Notes: generated from the sequence alone by a model not told the origin. Shown: positions 24,146-37,170, counted from the stretch's first letter. The stretch: 64,000 nt of DNA from Blastobasis lacticolella (GCA_905147135.1 LR990052.1:12090200-12154199); one strand, 5' to 3'. Translations and numbers: made by a program.

Positions 24146-24308
24146 TGATGACGCCGGAGGAGGCGTGCGCGGCGTGCGCGGCGAGCGCGGCGAGCGCGGC
24201 GAGCAGCAGGCGGGCGGCGGCGCTGCGCGGGCGCATGGTCGCGGCTACTCGCGCCGCCGCCCGCGCAGCGCTCGCATCACCGCGCGCCACGCCACGGGGG
24301 ACCGACAC
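24146..24308 (-). CDS. Exon 2 of a secreted protein gene: start codon and signal peptide
   Basis: Read on the minus strand, a strong acceptor (pyrimidine-rich tract ending in TTTGTTCCAG) precedes 24308 and a strong donor (ATCA followed by GTAAGTATT) follows 24146. The likely start is the ATG at 24236-24234, in a good context (A at -3, GCGACC before it). Coding is 24236-24146, 30 codons plus 1 nt; 24308-24237 would be 5' leader. The peptide starts M-R-P-R, has a long Leu/Ala core (residues about 9-20) and a small-residue stretch ending AHASSG, a typical cleavable signal peptide with cleavage near residues 25-27. The exon is strongly GC-rich in AT-rich surroundings. The single leftover base fits the exon at 13279-13376. 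The frame stays open upstream of the ATG to the acceptor, so a longer N-terminus is formally possible. Confidence 0.75.
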
Positions 24309-24423
24309 CTGGAACAAAGCACACGGTTTTTGTGAATACCAAAAATATTGAAAAGTGACATACAATATTCTGTGACAGCGCCTAATCCTTCTTCTTTGTT
24401 AAAAATAAAAGAAGAAGAATAAG

Positions 24424-24718
24424 CAAAGTGGCGGTCTATAGTCTCTGCCTACCCCGCCTAAACTAAGTACCACACAATAATGTAATCATCATCACAGCCC
24501 ATAACAGTTCACTGAAGGGCTTAGGGCTTCTCCCACGAAAGGGGAGGTCATTGCCATAATCTCCTTGGCAGGCGGGTTGGAGATGCTGCTACCTATTTTA
24601 CAGCCTACGGAGACTCTAGATATTTTGTCTCCAAAACATTAGTCGCCTTGTACGACACCTACGACTGTAAAGGATTGGTGCTATTCTACCCTGCCGTACA
24701 CCACACGGCAAATTGAAC
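24424..24718 (+). repeat. Interspersed repeat family C, copy 2
   Basis: Ordered words AAGTGGCGGTCTATAGTCTC, CATCACAGCCCATAACAGTT, TCTCCCACGAAAGGGGAGG, GGCGGGTTGGAGAT, TTGTACGACACCTACGACTG and CACCACACGGC. It is the most complete copy and sets the family at about 290 bp. It lies just upstream of exon 2 on the gene's antisense strand. Confidence 0.7.
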
Positions 24719-27700
24719 GGTTTATGTATAATATGTATCATAAAAACAATGGGCCCTCGATACTACGCTGCTCGGTATATCAAGGATTCGGTTGCGGGCA
24801 TTAAAGACGTAGTTATATTAAATTGTATATGTTAGTGAATCACGTAGATACATAGATTCTTTGTATTGCATTCCTAACTCTCTGGTTGCCTCAAATGCAC
24901 TTAATACCATGTTTAATTTAACTTTAACTTGAGGATGGATTGTCACATCACACAATGATAATTACCATTTCGCCGTCACCTGTTGGCTGTACACCAACCG
25001 ACTTTGTCCTCCAATAAATATTTATGGCATACCTTGTCACGCTTTATAAAAGTGCGTTTCGCAATCAAAACATGTTCGCTGATGACTAGTAGAGTCGTTG
25101 TACTCCGAAATACCAGATCGTAGTGTGATAAGAGTTTTATTTACTGCTGGCTTCGGCAGGGCCGACCCAGATCCGCGCAGGCGCCGTGATTGATGGAGCA
25201 GGATGCGAGGAACGGGTCTTCGCGATGCGCACGCGACGTCGCCCCGGCCTACGTTGACGTTAACCATTCCCGCGGTGCACTCGAGTCGCGGATACATTCA
25301 ATTATTTGTACCATATAGGTAACAATACCTACATGGTATACAGAGTTTATAGCTACAATTTTCAGTGGACTATGTTGGTTTGAGTTTATAATAAGACAGT
25401 TGGCAGCTTCCGAAAGTATCCACTGGATGGGATTCCTTAATTAATTGTAAAAACACCTTCTCAAGCTGGTACTTGAAGTTGAGAGTGCTCCAGGTGTAAC
25501 ATACATAAGGTCACAACCAGAAAATAGGCAGCAACGTTTGTTATTGCGTACATTCTTGTCAAACACTATGTTTATTATAATTGATTATAATCTGGACGCC
25601 GTCAAGGCAAGAGTGAATAGGCTGTTCCTAAACAGGCATGGTCCGTCTTCGCCCGCATCGTCATTTACTACCAGGAGAGATGGCAGTCAAATGCCAACTC
25701 TAACTTAAAAAAAATTCTCCTACCCGCCTGCCAAGCGTGGAGATTACAATTAATAGTTCAAATTACCTACTGTAAAAATTAATTTAAGGCGAATGCTGAT
25801 ATGCTTGCTTAATATGTTGTTGTAGATAATGTGTAATGAAATTTATTGCATCATACATTTTGTTACGGCAATAAATTACAAAGCATTGTGTGACAGTAAT
25901 TGAACTCTACAACGCAATAAACTGCTTAGTGTATCAAAATATTAGAAAACAATCAATGAGATCGATAGATAACATATATTGTAACAATAAAGAAGGAAAC
26001 CGCACAATGAATGGATAATAAACAAATGCTTTGTGACGTACAACATCATTACTTGGGCACGTGACAGAATTTACAGCGTTGCTATTGATATCGTAAAGAT
26101 ATCTCTGCTGTAGGGTTTCGAAAGGTTTCTAAACAATAAAGTGAGTTTATGTTTCTCACCAACAGTCTCGCCAATCCGAATCCGACGCTTCGATACTCTC
26201 CGCACATAATTAAACGCAATTACGAGTGGCCGACTAACAACCCGTTAGCGAAACCCCATAAAACAGCCGACGACGTTAACTGCCAAATACTTATGATAAC
26301 TTTAACGACCAATTCGGAATCATAGGTTAATTAATTATTCAAAGTTAATCAGTGAATTAATGAGCATGGGCATTGCAGAACGTCGGTGCTACGGTTGATA
26401 GACGCCCATCTGACGTCCTTAACGCATTTTTTACAGCATTCCGCTGGAGCGTTGACCTCCAGTACTCGGACATATAGCATTTATTCATTAATAATAACAG
26501 AGTGGAGCAAAAAGTGGTTCATATTAAGTGCGTTTACACGGAGATGGCGCTGCCGCAGCCTACGATATTGTCAATTACGCCAGTTCCGGTTACAGATCCT
26601 CCTCCGTAATTATGTCTGTTTAGCGGCCAAGTAAAAAAAGCACACGAAAACTTAATTAAACCGTTCAACTCGCTTTTTTGCCAGCTAAAACAGAACGGTA
26701 CAACGGCTATTAACAGGACAAAAATGTATCATTTCCTAATTGTAATAATCAGACGCATATAATATACATGCATAATTAATAAGGTTAATCGATAAAGTCA
26801 TATTGTGAAATTTTTCATGTGATTGTTTTGGCATTTATAATTATTGTGACTGTCAATTTGACTGAAACTTATATAGAAGGCTCAGACAATGGGGACGGCA
26901 CACGCGCCAGATGAGCCGATAATACGGTAGCTGCGCCCGCGCCGCGCCGCATTGTCTTCTTTTTTGTGGAACGTGTCAATCTGGCCGTTGTTAATCGAGA
27001 AAATACCGATTGGACAATAGAGCCGGCAAAAAACCACCAAGCCCAAATGTATTATTAACAAAGTTATGCGGGGTTATCGACGAATTGCTTTGTAATTTAA
27101 ATGACTGTGTACACTGATCTTGCATTAATCATTATCGAAGTATCAATGTAATAAATATTTTATCAACTGGCTATTGGCCATGGAGACATAATTGATCACA
27201 CTTAGTGGTGTTCATAAATAATAATGGTTAACTGTCAAGATAATTTTATGGGTACGAAACTACGAACCTGGGCTTTTAGCGACATCACTGTATGGGTAGG
27301 TTGCACACTGAACGCTCTGAGTGACTGAGCAGTTGGCGTGAAAGCCAGGGGCAGCGGGCAGGTTCCGCGAAGACGAGGCGAGTGGGAGTGCGCGCGCAAT
27401 CCTGGAAGCCGCGGTAAGCATTCGCCTGACTGCGGTTGGTTTCACAACCGAGAATGTGCGCACGCCACGCTTCGGCGAAAACATTCGTAAGCTGATGAAA
27501 ACAATCGATTTTGTTCCAAGTAAGAGTGTCAGTAGATACCTACTATACGGTACAGTTTTTTCCCTCAGAAAAGTCGTACTCAATACCTATTCGCCTCTTA
27601 CATACAGCCTCATGATCATCTAGGTTCCAACTTACTCTAAAATCTTTACCTATTTTCTACGAACACTGGCATTCTTATATCAATGACTTACTGCCCAAGT

Positions 27701-29819
27701 ATCTGGTCACAAGATAATCCATTAAAAGAAGAATGTTAACGAGTAAAATAATAATTAATCCTGAGCTTTGCTTTACCTTATCCATTGCACACTTGATAAG
27801 GTAAAAAGTTGACGTTGTTTGTGACTCAAATGGTAAACGTGTTTCTTGAATAATGTACTTAGGTACCTAAAGAAAATTTAAATTATCTACTTATAAGAAC
27901 GATTGGGGCAACGAAAAATTTAAAAATAATAAAAATTACGTATGTAATTAACTAATATTTACAGTAGGTACTGTCTAAGTGCGCAGGTATCAGGTGCGTC
28001 AAATACCTAAAAAAAATTAATATACCTACATTTTATAACCGATTCGTTTCAACCGATTTAGAATAAGTAAACGCTTTAGAAAGCTGCATAAAAATTGAGC
28101 ATCATGTCTTAAAGGCAGGCATGTGTGAGGACGGGTGGCGGACTGCGGCACTTGGCGCTGCGGCGGCTTCACCTACTTTCACGGAGGCAGCGCTGCGGGG
28201 CGCGGGGCGCGGGCCGCGGGGGGAGGGGGCAGCTCGTGCGCAAGGTCGTCGTGAGGCAAACCACTCGTCGTCGACAAAATTTCTTCGGCGCAGAGACAAC
28301 GCATACCAGTCCGGGCGGAACGCGGTCGCGATATATAAAAACGCTCGGATATATTTCACGCGAGCGCGTGCGCAACTTTATCTCGTCGCTCGCGGCTCCG
28401 ATTACTTAATGCTTCGCGGCTAACTGTACTGCTGGACGAAACAAGATTAAGTTTTTTCGGTCAGCTCGGTGAGCGACAGGGGCTGTATCCGGGGGAGCTT
28501 TGAGGACTGTATACTTAAACTTATAAAATACCTTCTTCAGTTCATTTTTAAATCTCCTACCAACGATATTCCGCGGGCTTCTCCGTATCCAAGTAACATT
28601 CCTCTCAAAGTAACGGTTGATGTCGGCAAATACTTCAGCCGCCACAATACCTCAGTGACACTGGACTCAATCGCAAGCGACTGATACTTCAATATGTGAA
28701 TGTGCCGCGTACGAACGTATGTACTTTACGTAATGAATCACTTAACTTATCCTTACATAAGCAGAGCCTGACTGACGGGTTGCAAACGTGACACATTGAG
28801 CCACTGATTTTGTATGGTAGGAACAATTCGCTGAACTGAAAATGTGCACGTGGACTTTTGACAGCGGCAATAAAGCTTCTTTACATACAGCATCTAATTA
28901 AAACTGACCATTGCTAATTTTGACGTAAAACCGCAACGTTGGTAGCTATTTCAGTATAATCTTTAGTTTTCTTTTGTTTATTTGGAGACCTATTTTTAAA
29001 TCAATGCCATAATAGTATATTGTGATACGAGTTTGTATATATTGTTGTTATATTTTAACGTCATTACACAGTGTACGAATTTTGATTAAATTTTTCCAGT
29101 GTGGTAGCGTATTTCCCAGAATAGCATAGGCTACAATTAATCCTGAAATTCAATGTGGTTCCTCCCTCCCACGAGAAGGGCCCTGAACGTTATGCACCCG
29201 AACATTAAGCGGACGCAATCGCTAGTACAACCTAGTTATACTCTTAAATATATGATGATGAACGTAGTTTAAATATATTATAAAATATATTCTTACACAT
29301 TCTTTACATCTAAAAAAAAAGTCTCAGTGGACAAATTACAAACAAATGCGTACGTAGGTAAATCTTTTACCCTTAGTCCCCTACTATGTACTTCCTTATC
29401 ACCGTATCTTGAAACACCCTAAACAAATCGCAACGGAAATATCTGAAGAGCTGAATTACAAACGTACCCACATTTGGCAACCTCAACCACAAAAAGATCC
29501 GACCGTGTAATAAAAGCCTAGACGCAGCATTAGCATTAGCCGTCTGCCACCGTGTTGCGATTTATCTCTGGCAAATATTGAAGCTGAATCCGTAATTAAG
29601 TACTTACCTTTTGTTTGCGAAGATAATTTTGGACCGTGCCAAGTGTAAATGGATATCTACTTTATCGCACGTTTTCCTGCCACATTAAACGTTGGCCACA
29701 ATAAATGCTCGATTATCGTCACGCTCGGTTTGGTTGTTGAGGTATCATTTGTTTATTATTCCAATTTGCCGCGGCAAATATTTGTAATTGTTCAGTGGAA
29801 TGGATGTGACGATTGTTTT
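24719..29819. other. 5' intron with several GC-rich patches, no exon seen
   Basis: Repeat-poor compared with the rest. GC-rich patches lie at 25140-25290, 26885-26960, 27260-27450 and 28125-28430 (the last listed separately). 25590-25745 holds LINE-tail and family C fragments. No frame in these patches shows a domain or a convincing pair of splice sites. Confidence 0.4.
28125..28430 (+). promoter_or_regulatory. CpG island with TATA box, candidate core promoter
   Basis: An intensely CpG-rich stretch contains TATATAAAA at 28332-28340 on the plus strand, which would place a start near 28360-28365. No clear TCAGT initiator is at that spacing, and the reverse strand also reads a weaker TTTATATATCG. 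It could serve an alternative transcript of the minus-strand gene, a divergent RNA, or be an enhancer. Confidence 0.3.
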
Positions 29820-30305
29820 TAAGGTTCCGTCTCGAAGGCCAAACGGAGCCGTTGCTGTCGCCCATGTGTGTGTCTGGCGTGTCACTGGCCTGGGACTCTA
29901 TTTTTGAACCGCTGGCCTTGAGAACGGTTTACAATTTTGATTTTTGGCATGTATAATTCATATTATACGTACTGCATAAAATATTTAATTTTTCATGCCA
30001 AAAATTGAAATTGAAAGCCGTTCGACTCGAGGCGAGCGGTTTAAAAATGCCCTGTATCTGAGGAACCGTAATAGCCCGATACGTTAAATTTTCAGTGTCT
30101 TTCAGCCGTTATAGTATCAAAATAACAAATATAAAAAAAAGGGGGCGTGAAAATTAAATACACCCATACCCACGTATATTTTTCCAACAAACACTATTAT
30201 ATTTATTTATTCTTTATTTTGTGGTCAAACGCGTAACCACCATTTGGTACGGAACCCTAAGGGTTCGAAGTTCGACACGCACTTAGCCGGTTTTTTTATT
30301 TTGGT
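29820..30305 (+). repeat. Dispersed moth repeat ending ACTTAGCCGG, split by a foldback element
   Basis: Starts AAGGTTCCGTCTCGAAGG and GCCAAACGGAGCC, resumes after 30052 with CTGAGGAACCGTAATAG and ends GGTACGGAACCCTAAGGG, TTCGACACGCACTTAGCCGG. These are the start and end words of a very common lepidopteran repeat. The foldback element at 29893-30052 interrupts it. Confidence 0.6.
29893..30052. mobile_element. Foldback MITE, family D copy 1 (nested)
   Basis: About 59-bp inverted termini: left begins GGACTCTATTTTTGAACCGC, right complement begins GGGCATTTTTAAACCGCTCG, both running to TTTTTGGCATG. There is no coding capacity. It sits inside the repeat at 29820-30305. Confidence 0.7.
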
Positions 30306-30932
30306 ATTTTGTGACTTGTTATTAAAATGTAATAATTTTTTAAAGAACATTGAGATAGCTTTACTATCAGACGCCTCTTGGCCTCTTGGATGTAAGAAGG
30401 CTTACAGTAAGCAAAATTCTGCAAGAATCATAACATTTCTACATGACAATATGATTTAACTTTTTCATTTGTTTAAAACGTATTCTGGCCTGGAACTCTT
30501 AATTCTTGTCAATTTACCTAAATAGTCATTATACCTTCTTATATTTTAAAATGAAATTAATACGGATTATTATAAGCAAAATGATCATAAACCACAAGAA
30601 CCGTTGTATCACTGCAAGTTGTTTAACCAAACCGCGCTAAGAAGCAACTTTTTGTGTCACATATTGTGTATATGTACGAAAAACAATGAGAACCGTTTAT
30701 TAGCTGGCGTCTGCCTCGACTAATTGAATTAACAGCCCGTCAGTCCGTCCATTAAACCCACAAATACGGTGAAAGACGGTACGCCCCACTTGCTCTTGAG
30801 ATATTGCTAATACCTACGGATCAGAAGTATAGAAAACAACGATGTCAATGAATCCCATCCAAACTTCAAATCGATATTGCTGCAACGGCGGACGAAAACA
30901 GCCAAGCCATCTCTCAAATTATTTCATCAGGT

Positions 30933-31152
30933 GTTCTATGTTTGAACCGCTCGCCACATGGAAAATTGAATATTTTGAATTGAACCACCCGCTTTCGGTG
31001 TTGCCAAAGTAATTTAAAAAAATATTGAATTTTTGAATTGCGGATGTTTCAATTCAAAATATTGAATTTCTCTAATACCCATTCATTTTTTTCATGCCCA
31101 CAATCAAAATTGAAAAACGTTCGACACAAGGCGAGCGGTTCAAAAATAGAAC
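30933..31152. mobile_element. Foldback MITE, family D copy 2
   Basis: Ends GTTCTATGTTTGAACCGCTC and, as complement, GTTCTATTTTTGAACCGCTC. Inside is a second inverted pair, ATTGAATATTTTGAATTGAA and TTCAATTCAAAATATTGAAT. Same family as 29893, 34748 and 58714. Confidence 0.7.
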
Positions 31153-34100
31153 CCCCGAATACATTGCCTTTGGATGTGAAAGCGTAGCAAATTGAGCAAT
31201 AGATATCAAGCCTCTCTTTTTAGTAGCAGTCCTGTACAAAGGGTGTCTTTGTACCACAGTCCCGGCGGCGTTGATGGTGCTGGGAGTGTCGGGTAGCGCC
31301 CCGCCCCACACCTGAACACGCCCACTGATAGCCTTTCACAGAATGAAAAGCAACAACCTCGATTAATAAGACGTCACAATACAAGTATATTGACGGGCTC
31401 GTACACGGCTATTTCAAGCTGGAGTATGGATGTGGTGATCGGAAATACGAAAGCGGCTTCGAATATTCTATTGGCACAACTCAAACTCTCCACTGCTCAA
31501 TGGTATACCATTTTAACAGTATTTTATCGTAAAACTAGATATTGCTTTTACACCAGCAACCCTCAGCTTGAGCCTCCTCCGCATATGTGAAGGGATTTGC
31601 CATAATCACCACGCTGTCACGCTGTGATTAGGAAACATTGTTGCCTTTTTGTGGTCTGTGGAGCTGATGGGCTACCTCCAGCTAAAACCCTGCGCATGGG
31701 CTTAGGACCCTATGCATTTCCGTCATGGAAAATGAAAAATAAAAATAAAACTTCCTGTAGCTAAATTATAGTCGTCTTGTATGGATCGATTTTAGTGCTA
31801 TACAGTAGGTACTCAGCTTGGAATACCACGGTTATTATTTGAATAGTGTTAAAATGTTTTCATCGTAAATTTTTTATGAATTACTTTGCTAAGTACTTTT
31901 ATCGTTACTTCGCCCGGGTCAAAAGCTAAGGCAACCAACTCAGAGTCGGGGTAGACATAACATATTTTTGACAACGGATGCTTGGAGTCCCAATAGCCAT
32001 TAGTCACGTTGCTGCCTACGTTTCGGGCGAAAAATAATGACGGCGAGGCCAATTCATGTCACATAGTCAAAACATTGTACAAAAATGATCATGGTCGTCG
32101 TGTCTGACCGCTTTAGCTTTAGTCTAAGCATTTATAATATTCTATGTATAGGTGTGTAACTCTTAAATAACTACTTTACAGTGACTGGTACTACGTAATT
32201 TTAATACGTTTTAAAATATTCAAAGACCATAACGAAAGAAACAAGGTCTCTACCATGGAAATTTAAATAGAAACAGATTTCTGATGTCTATACCTTTCAG
32301 AGAATTTACGAGAGAGCTTATTATTCCTAACGTTAAAAATATTCTGGCGTACGCAGCGCCAGATTACGACTAGAAGTCATTGGTTCTGTGAGATAATTAA
32401 CAAGTTTTGTAATTTTCGGGACTTTTTCGTTTATTTATGTTAGTTTACGATATCGGCCTGATTTCTTTCCTCGTTGTTAAATCGAAGCGCCCACTGAAAT
32501 TCTGCTTTCAAGGATCTACTGAAGCCAGTCACCGTCTTGCGTCTCTTCCATCGTATTGGGGATAAAACAGTCCATGCTCTATAGTATTAAGGGAATCCAT
32601 AAGGTCTGCCAAATTCATATGAAATTCAAATTATATATTTAATTATCTAAACTACCCACGTATGATAATTTGATACTATTGAATTAATTGTTTTTTAACA
32701 TTGACATCAACTATTAGTACTTAATTCTATTCATGAAACTATTTTAAATGACGATGTATGATTATTACTACGAATAAATGAATATGAATATGTCCAGTAT
32801 TGACGGGCTCAGAGAGTAGAGCCTCTGTGACTACCATCTAGTGCCGATCTACCCCTTTCCCCCAGACAAACAAGCTCAAAGGTAATATCCAATTATGCAA
32901 TGGAACAATACCTAGTGATAGCAGATGAATTATTAACAGAGAGCCTAGGAGAACAGTACAGTTGAGTGCAGAGAGCATTCCGTAATGAGGTGCGGCGATA
33001 GCGGGGTGAGCCGGCGACCTCGCGCGCGCCGCTCGCGCAGATAGTGCCCACGCGCAGCCAGATTGTCGCCAACGGCATACGCGCCACGACTGACCGACAG
33101 ACGACACCCGGATTTTTATATCTATCGCTTCATAGACAACGGTATATGTGCCGTCTACGTGTGCTGCAGAGGTTCTGAATTTGCGCTCTGCATTTTCCCG
33201 TTGCTTTTTCGCTTTGACAGTTATTGATAGCGACTTTGTTGGACTTTGAAGACGATAGATTATTCGAACATTACATGTTACATAACTATTTTTGATAACA
33301 ACGCTTTGTTATAAAAATTGAAGGAAAAATTTCCCCGCCGCGGATTGATACGGAGGCTCTGTGACGTCACAGCATATTTATTACCGTAAACATCAAGCAA
33401 ACAAATCAAGAATCATGCCTACTATTTACTGGCTGATAACGGGGTCGTGGGCCCATTCAGATCGTAATTAAATGAAATGAATGACTATTGCATCGACCTC
33501 TTTATTCAAATATTTATTTCTCATGCAATAAGTAGCAATTAAACATGTTAATCATCGCACTATAACGACCTATTATTAAAAGGTAGGCAAACTAGAAGTA
33601 AGAAAACATAAATTATTATCACAAAGTGACAGAACAGGATGTCAGAGCTTGTAAATAACAATTTATGGAACGGGAACTGAATAAGATTCCTAAAATAGAT
33701 AAATATTTTTAAAGCGAGCACAAAAAAAGCAGAAATGATAAATTTGCACCTGTTTCCCAAAAGAATGTTATCATAAAATATTACGTCAGCATCCGAGAAT
33801 TTGAGTGCTTTCGACGAGTAACGTTATTGCCACGCGATAATCAATAGCAATTACGTTTCTGCAGAAAACAATTGGACGCTCTTCAAGTGAGGATCTGATA
33901 AAGCGGGTTCTTTGCATATTTGCAAAGATTACGCAATCAATAGATATCGACCATCTCCGTCTCCAGTCTGCTACGAAATAAAATGATGACGAACCGGGGC
34001 GACAATCTATCGTTGTTTTTATCTTTTTCACAATTTCCACGTCTTACGGACATGTCACTGCTTGTCCGATATGATTCACCCATGTAAATTGAACAACGTA

Positions 34101-34747
34101 TTGTATTTGTAAGTGTAGTTGCGCTCTTTCATAATACGGCCAAGCATTACAGTTCGTTATGAAACATAGTGTTATCATTGAAAATATGACCCAGTAACCT
34201 ATTTTAGGATAGTCTAGCTAGTTGCTTGCTAATAAATATTGTGCAGATTGTGCCGCCGTACTTGAGATTAGCAATATTTACATATTAAAGAAAGAATAAT
34301 CCCTATTGTATAGGTAACTGTGCAATGGTCTACCTATACACTGAAGACTGAACACTACTTACAAATCTTCGTTTTTCAATGTGGCAAATACTATTTGTTT
34401 TATCATAGATAAATAATGAAAAGTAGTTATTTATCATTCTATTAAAACAATAGGGTCTTAAGTTATTAAAAAAGTATAAGGTGTTTTGATAAGAGATTAA
34501 GTATTAAAAGAAGATAATTAATACTTCTTATTTAATTGATATACTCGTACCTACATGTAGTTACTTGAATGCAAAAATAAAAAAACATTCTTCACAGTGA
34601 AGTAAAGGTAGCATTATTTCTCACTAAACCATTTCCGTTGATTTTATTGCCAAATAATTTAAGAATTTATGATGATGATCAACATAGTTCCAGAACAAAA
34701 TGCGAAGCCTTGGTGCGCTAGTCCGACTCACACTTGATCACGATTTT
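31153..34747. other. Intron, no exon seen
   Basis: 31580-31740 holds a fragment resembling family C wording (TTTGCCATAATCACCACGCTG). 32990-33110 is a GC-rich patch listed separately. 34695-34730 carries the tail (GTGCGCTAGTCCGACTCACA) of the repeat seen at 29820-30305. The remainder is AT-rich. Confidence 0.4.
32990..33110 (-). promoter_or_regulatory. GC-rich patch with TCAGT initiator-like motif
   Basis: On the minus strand the arthropod initiator motif TCAGT occurs at 33093-33089, just upstream of CpG-rich sequence. No TATA box is at -30. It could be an alternative start of the minus-strand gene. A five-base motif is weak evidence. Confidence 0.18.
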
Positions 34748-35028
34748 GGGCTCTATTTTTTAACCGCTCGCCTCGAACCGAATCGTTTTCAATTTTGATT
34801 TGGCTTTTAGAAATATTTTTTTCCGTACGTAATGCTGATTTTTCTCTATTTTATAACTGTTTGCTTTAAGTGTTGTAGTACTTAATTAAAATATACCTAT
34901 TGAATTTTTCTTGCCGAAAATCCAAATTGAAAACCGCTCGATTCGACGTAAGCGGTTTTAAATTTTAATTAGGTATGCACGAAAAACAAAACTTTCAATA
35001 GCCAAATCAAAATTAAAACCGTTCGACT
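34748..35028. mobile_element. Foldback MITE, family D copy 3 (rearranged)
   Basis: Left end GGGCTCTATTTTTTAACCGC; two right-type arms follow, one near 34925-34965 (GAAAACCGCTCGATTCGACG) and one near 35005-35028 (AAAATTAAAACCGTTCGACT). This suggests internal duplication or a second partial copy. Confidence 0.55.
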
Positions 35029-37170
35029 GTGCCTATTCCTTCTTGTTAAATTTTTGTGTAAGCACTATATGGATAATGATGTCTTTTATCGAAAACATAA
35101 TAACCGTAAAAACGAAGAAAGTTATTGTATGGGGAGCTCCATAGTGTCTAACTTTTTTACCCTACGGATACCAACAGAACCTTAATCTTTTAATATTGTG
35201 TAGCCAAAGGTTGCCAAAGTGACTGACCACATTCATTATATTTATTACTAACTAAATTTGTATTATGAAAAAACAAAAACGATTTCAAGTATATACTTAC
35301 ATAAATATTTTAACGAGCATATACTTATCATCTTATAAATAAATTACTTATTATAAACTTTTTGTTAATTAAAATATGTCTGTTATCTATTTGTAAGAAA
35401 TAAAATTGAAATCCTAGTAAAACCTCCTGAGACCTCGCTGCAACACGAATGTTCGCGTTGCCTGCGCAGGCGCTGATTTCAAAATATTTCCAAGTCTCAG
35501 ACGTCGTAAATACATCTGGTTGGAGGCACTAATTACGCAGTGAGCATCAGAAGCAAACCCGCTCTGTGCACCCAGATCAGTTTAATAAGCTAAGCTATAC
35601 AAAAAGCCTCTAAGTACACTTAGTGGCTTGCACTAAGAAAACTGCTAAACGAAATTGTTGTAGGAGTACGATTATGCATGTTAAAGTACCAGTAACTAAC
35701 AAGCGAAGAACAAATGATTGGCCCTTGGAAAATTGAAAATTCCAACGTGTAGGTACTTTAGTAGAATTCCTGCTGACTAATAAGTATTCTTTACTAGTAA
35801 ACTTTTAGAAGAACTACGAAGACAAAAAAATATGGTAACTGGGAGCGTCGAGTGTCGTGAATTAGAACTAACGACATTAGGACTTCCGATAATAAGGAAC
35901 TAAAAATTTTGTCAAAAAATTTTAGAACATAAGTACAATAAAGACCTGACGTTATAAAAAGATATGCCTATATATATTTTTAACATTAAAATCAACGCAA
36001 AGTGACTTTAGAGCGGCTTTGTTATGTCTACAATTAAATACTAAATGCAATTGCATTTTTGGCCTTTACGTAATAAATTAATCTTTCGGTACCTACGTAG
36101 GTAATTTTTGTCGCAAATTTGCGTTAAATCGACACGGCTCGCTGAAATAATAATCATAAACAGCGTGTTCCTTTGCACAAATCCATGTGATAAAAGTAAA
36201 ATCTTGCTTGGAAGTTTTTGTCTATTCTACTGTACATTATTATATACGTAGTTGCACAATTACAGTAAAATTTAGGCGACGCGATGCTTATGTTGATTTA
36301 AGATATTTTTAACGAGAAAACATTGCACCTACACCAATTATGTGTAATATGCTGATGGCTTTCCAAAAAATTGATATAAAAAATAAATAAAACGTGGCGT
36401 ATCGCCATCGGCGCACAGTCCGTCGGTGCCGGTGCACTGCAATTCTTCTATCTGGGGCCTAATTCCCGCGTTGTGACATCTCGAATGCGCAATTTTTTCT
36501 AGCTAAATATCTCTACTATAAATGTAATTTATATCGCTAATAAAGAATAAGCAAAAATCGCGGAGAATAAGTTTTTTTGCTTGCAATAGAGATTCTGTAA
36601 CTTTTTAATAGATATTTAAACTTAGTCTTAGGTCTTAGCCCGTACATTAATTAATTTCATACACACAGAACTTAAAAGTTATCTCCGAGTAATTTCATTC
36701 TCAATTACGTATTTCATCGTATACCAAGCCAAGCCAACCAATTTAGTACAGATTATCCAAACATCTATCTGAACTAAGTAATACATTTCTGGGTTGTCGT
36801 TGTTTTTCACCATTTACATGTATAATCCACATTTGAATATAAATAGTACAAATCAATACAAAACAAACACTTCGCCAATTGTAAACATCCGCTTTCAGCC
36901 CCTTATAGATAATTCACGTCACTACCAACGCCTCAATGAATCTGAGTCATGTTGACATCTTTCTCTGAAACCGGTGAAACATCGTGTTATGACCGTGGGG
37001 TAGGTAGTCAACTCAACCGGGCAGAAATAATATCGCTTTTTACGACACTCCCGCTATTAGTCATTCTAATGGACTGGAGTGAAGTATTATAACTCTTAGT
37101 CAATAGGAGAGTGCCCATTTTAATTTATGCCTAGATAATAATGACTTTTCTTTTATGTATAAAAAATAAC
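35029..37170. other. No gene seen
   Basis: AT-rich intron. Minus strand at about 36395-36460 reads a short cysteine-containing stretch after ATTGCAG, but no donor follows. 35455-35472 contains the palindrome GCCTGCGCAGGC. Confidence 0.4.

Noticed and set aside
27260..27583. 107-codon minus-strand open frame in a GC-richer patch
   Set aside because: No family recognised and no convincing acceptor or donor; left as unexplained GC-rich sequence.
36395..36460. Cysteine-containing minus-strand peptide after an ATTGCAG acceptor, considered as the next VWC exon
   Set aside because: It lies upstream of exon 2, not downstream of exon 3, and no usable donor follows.
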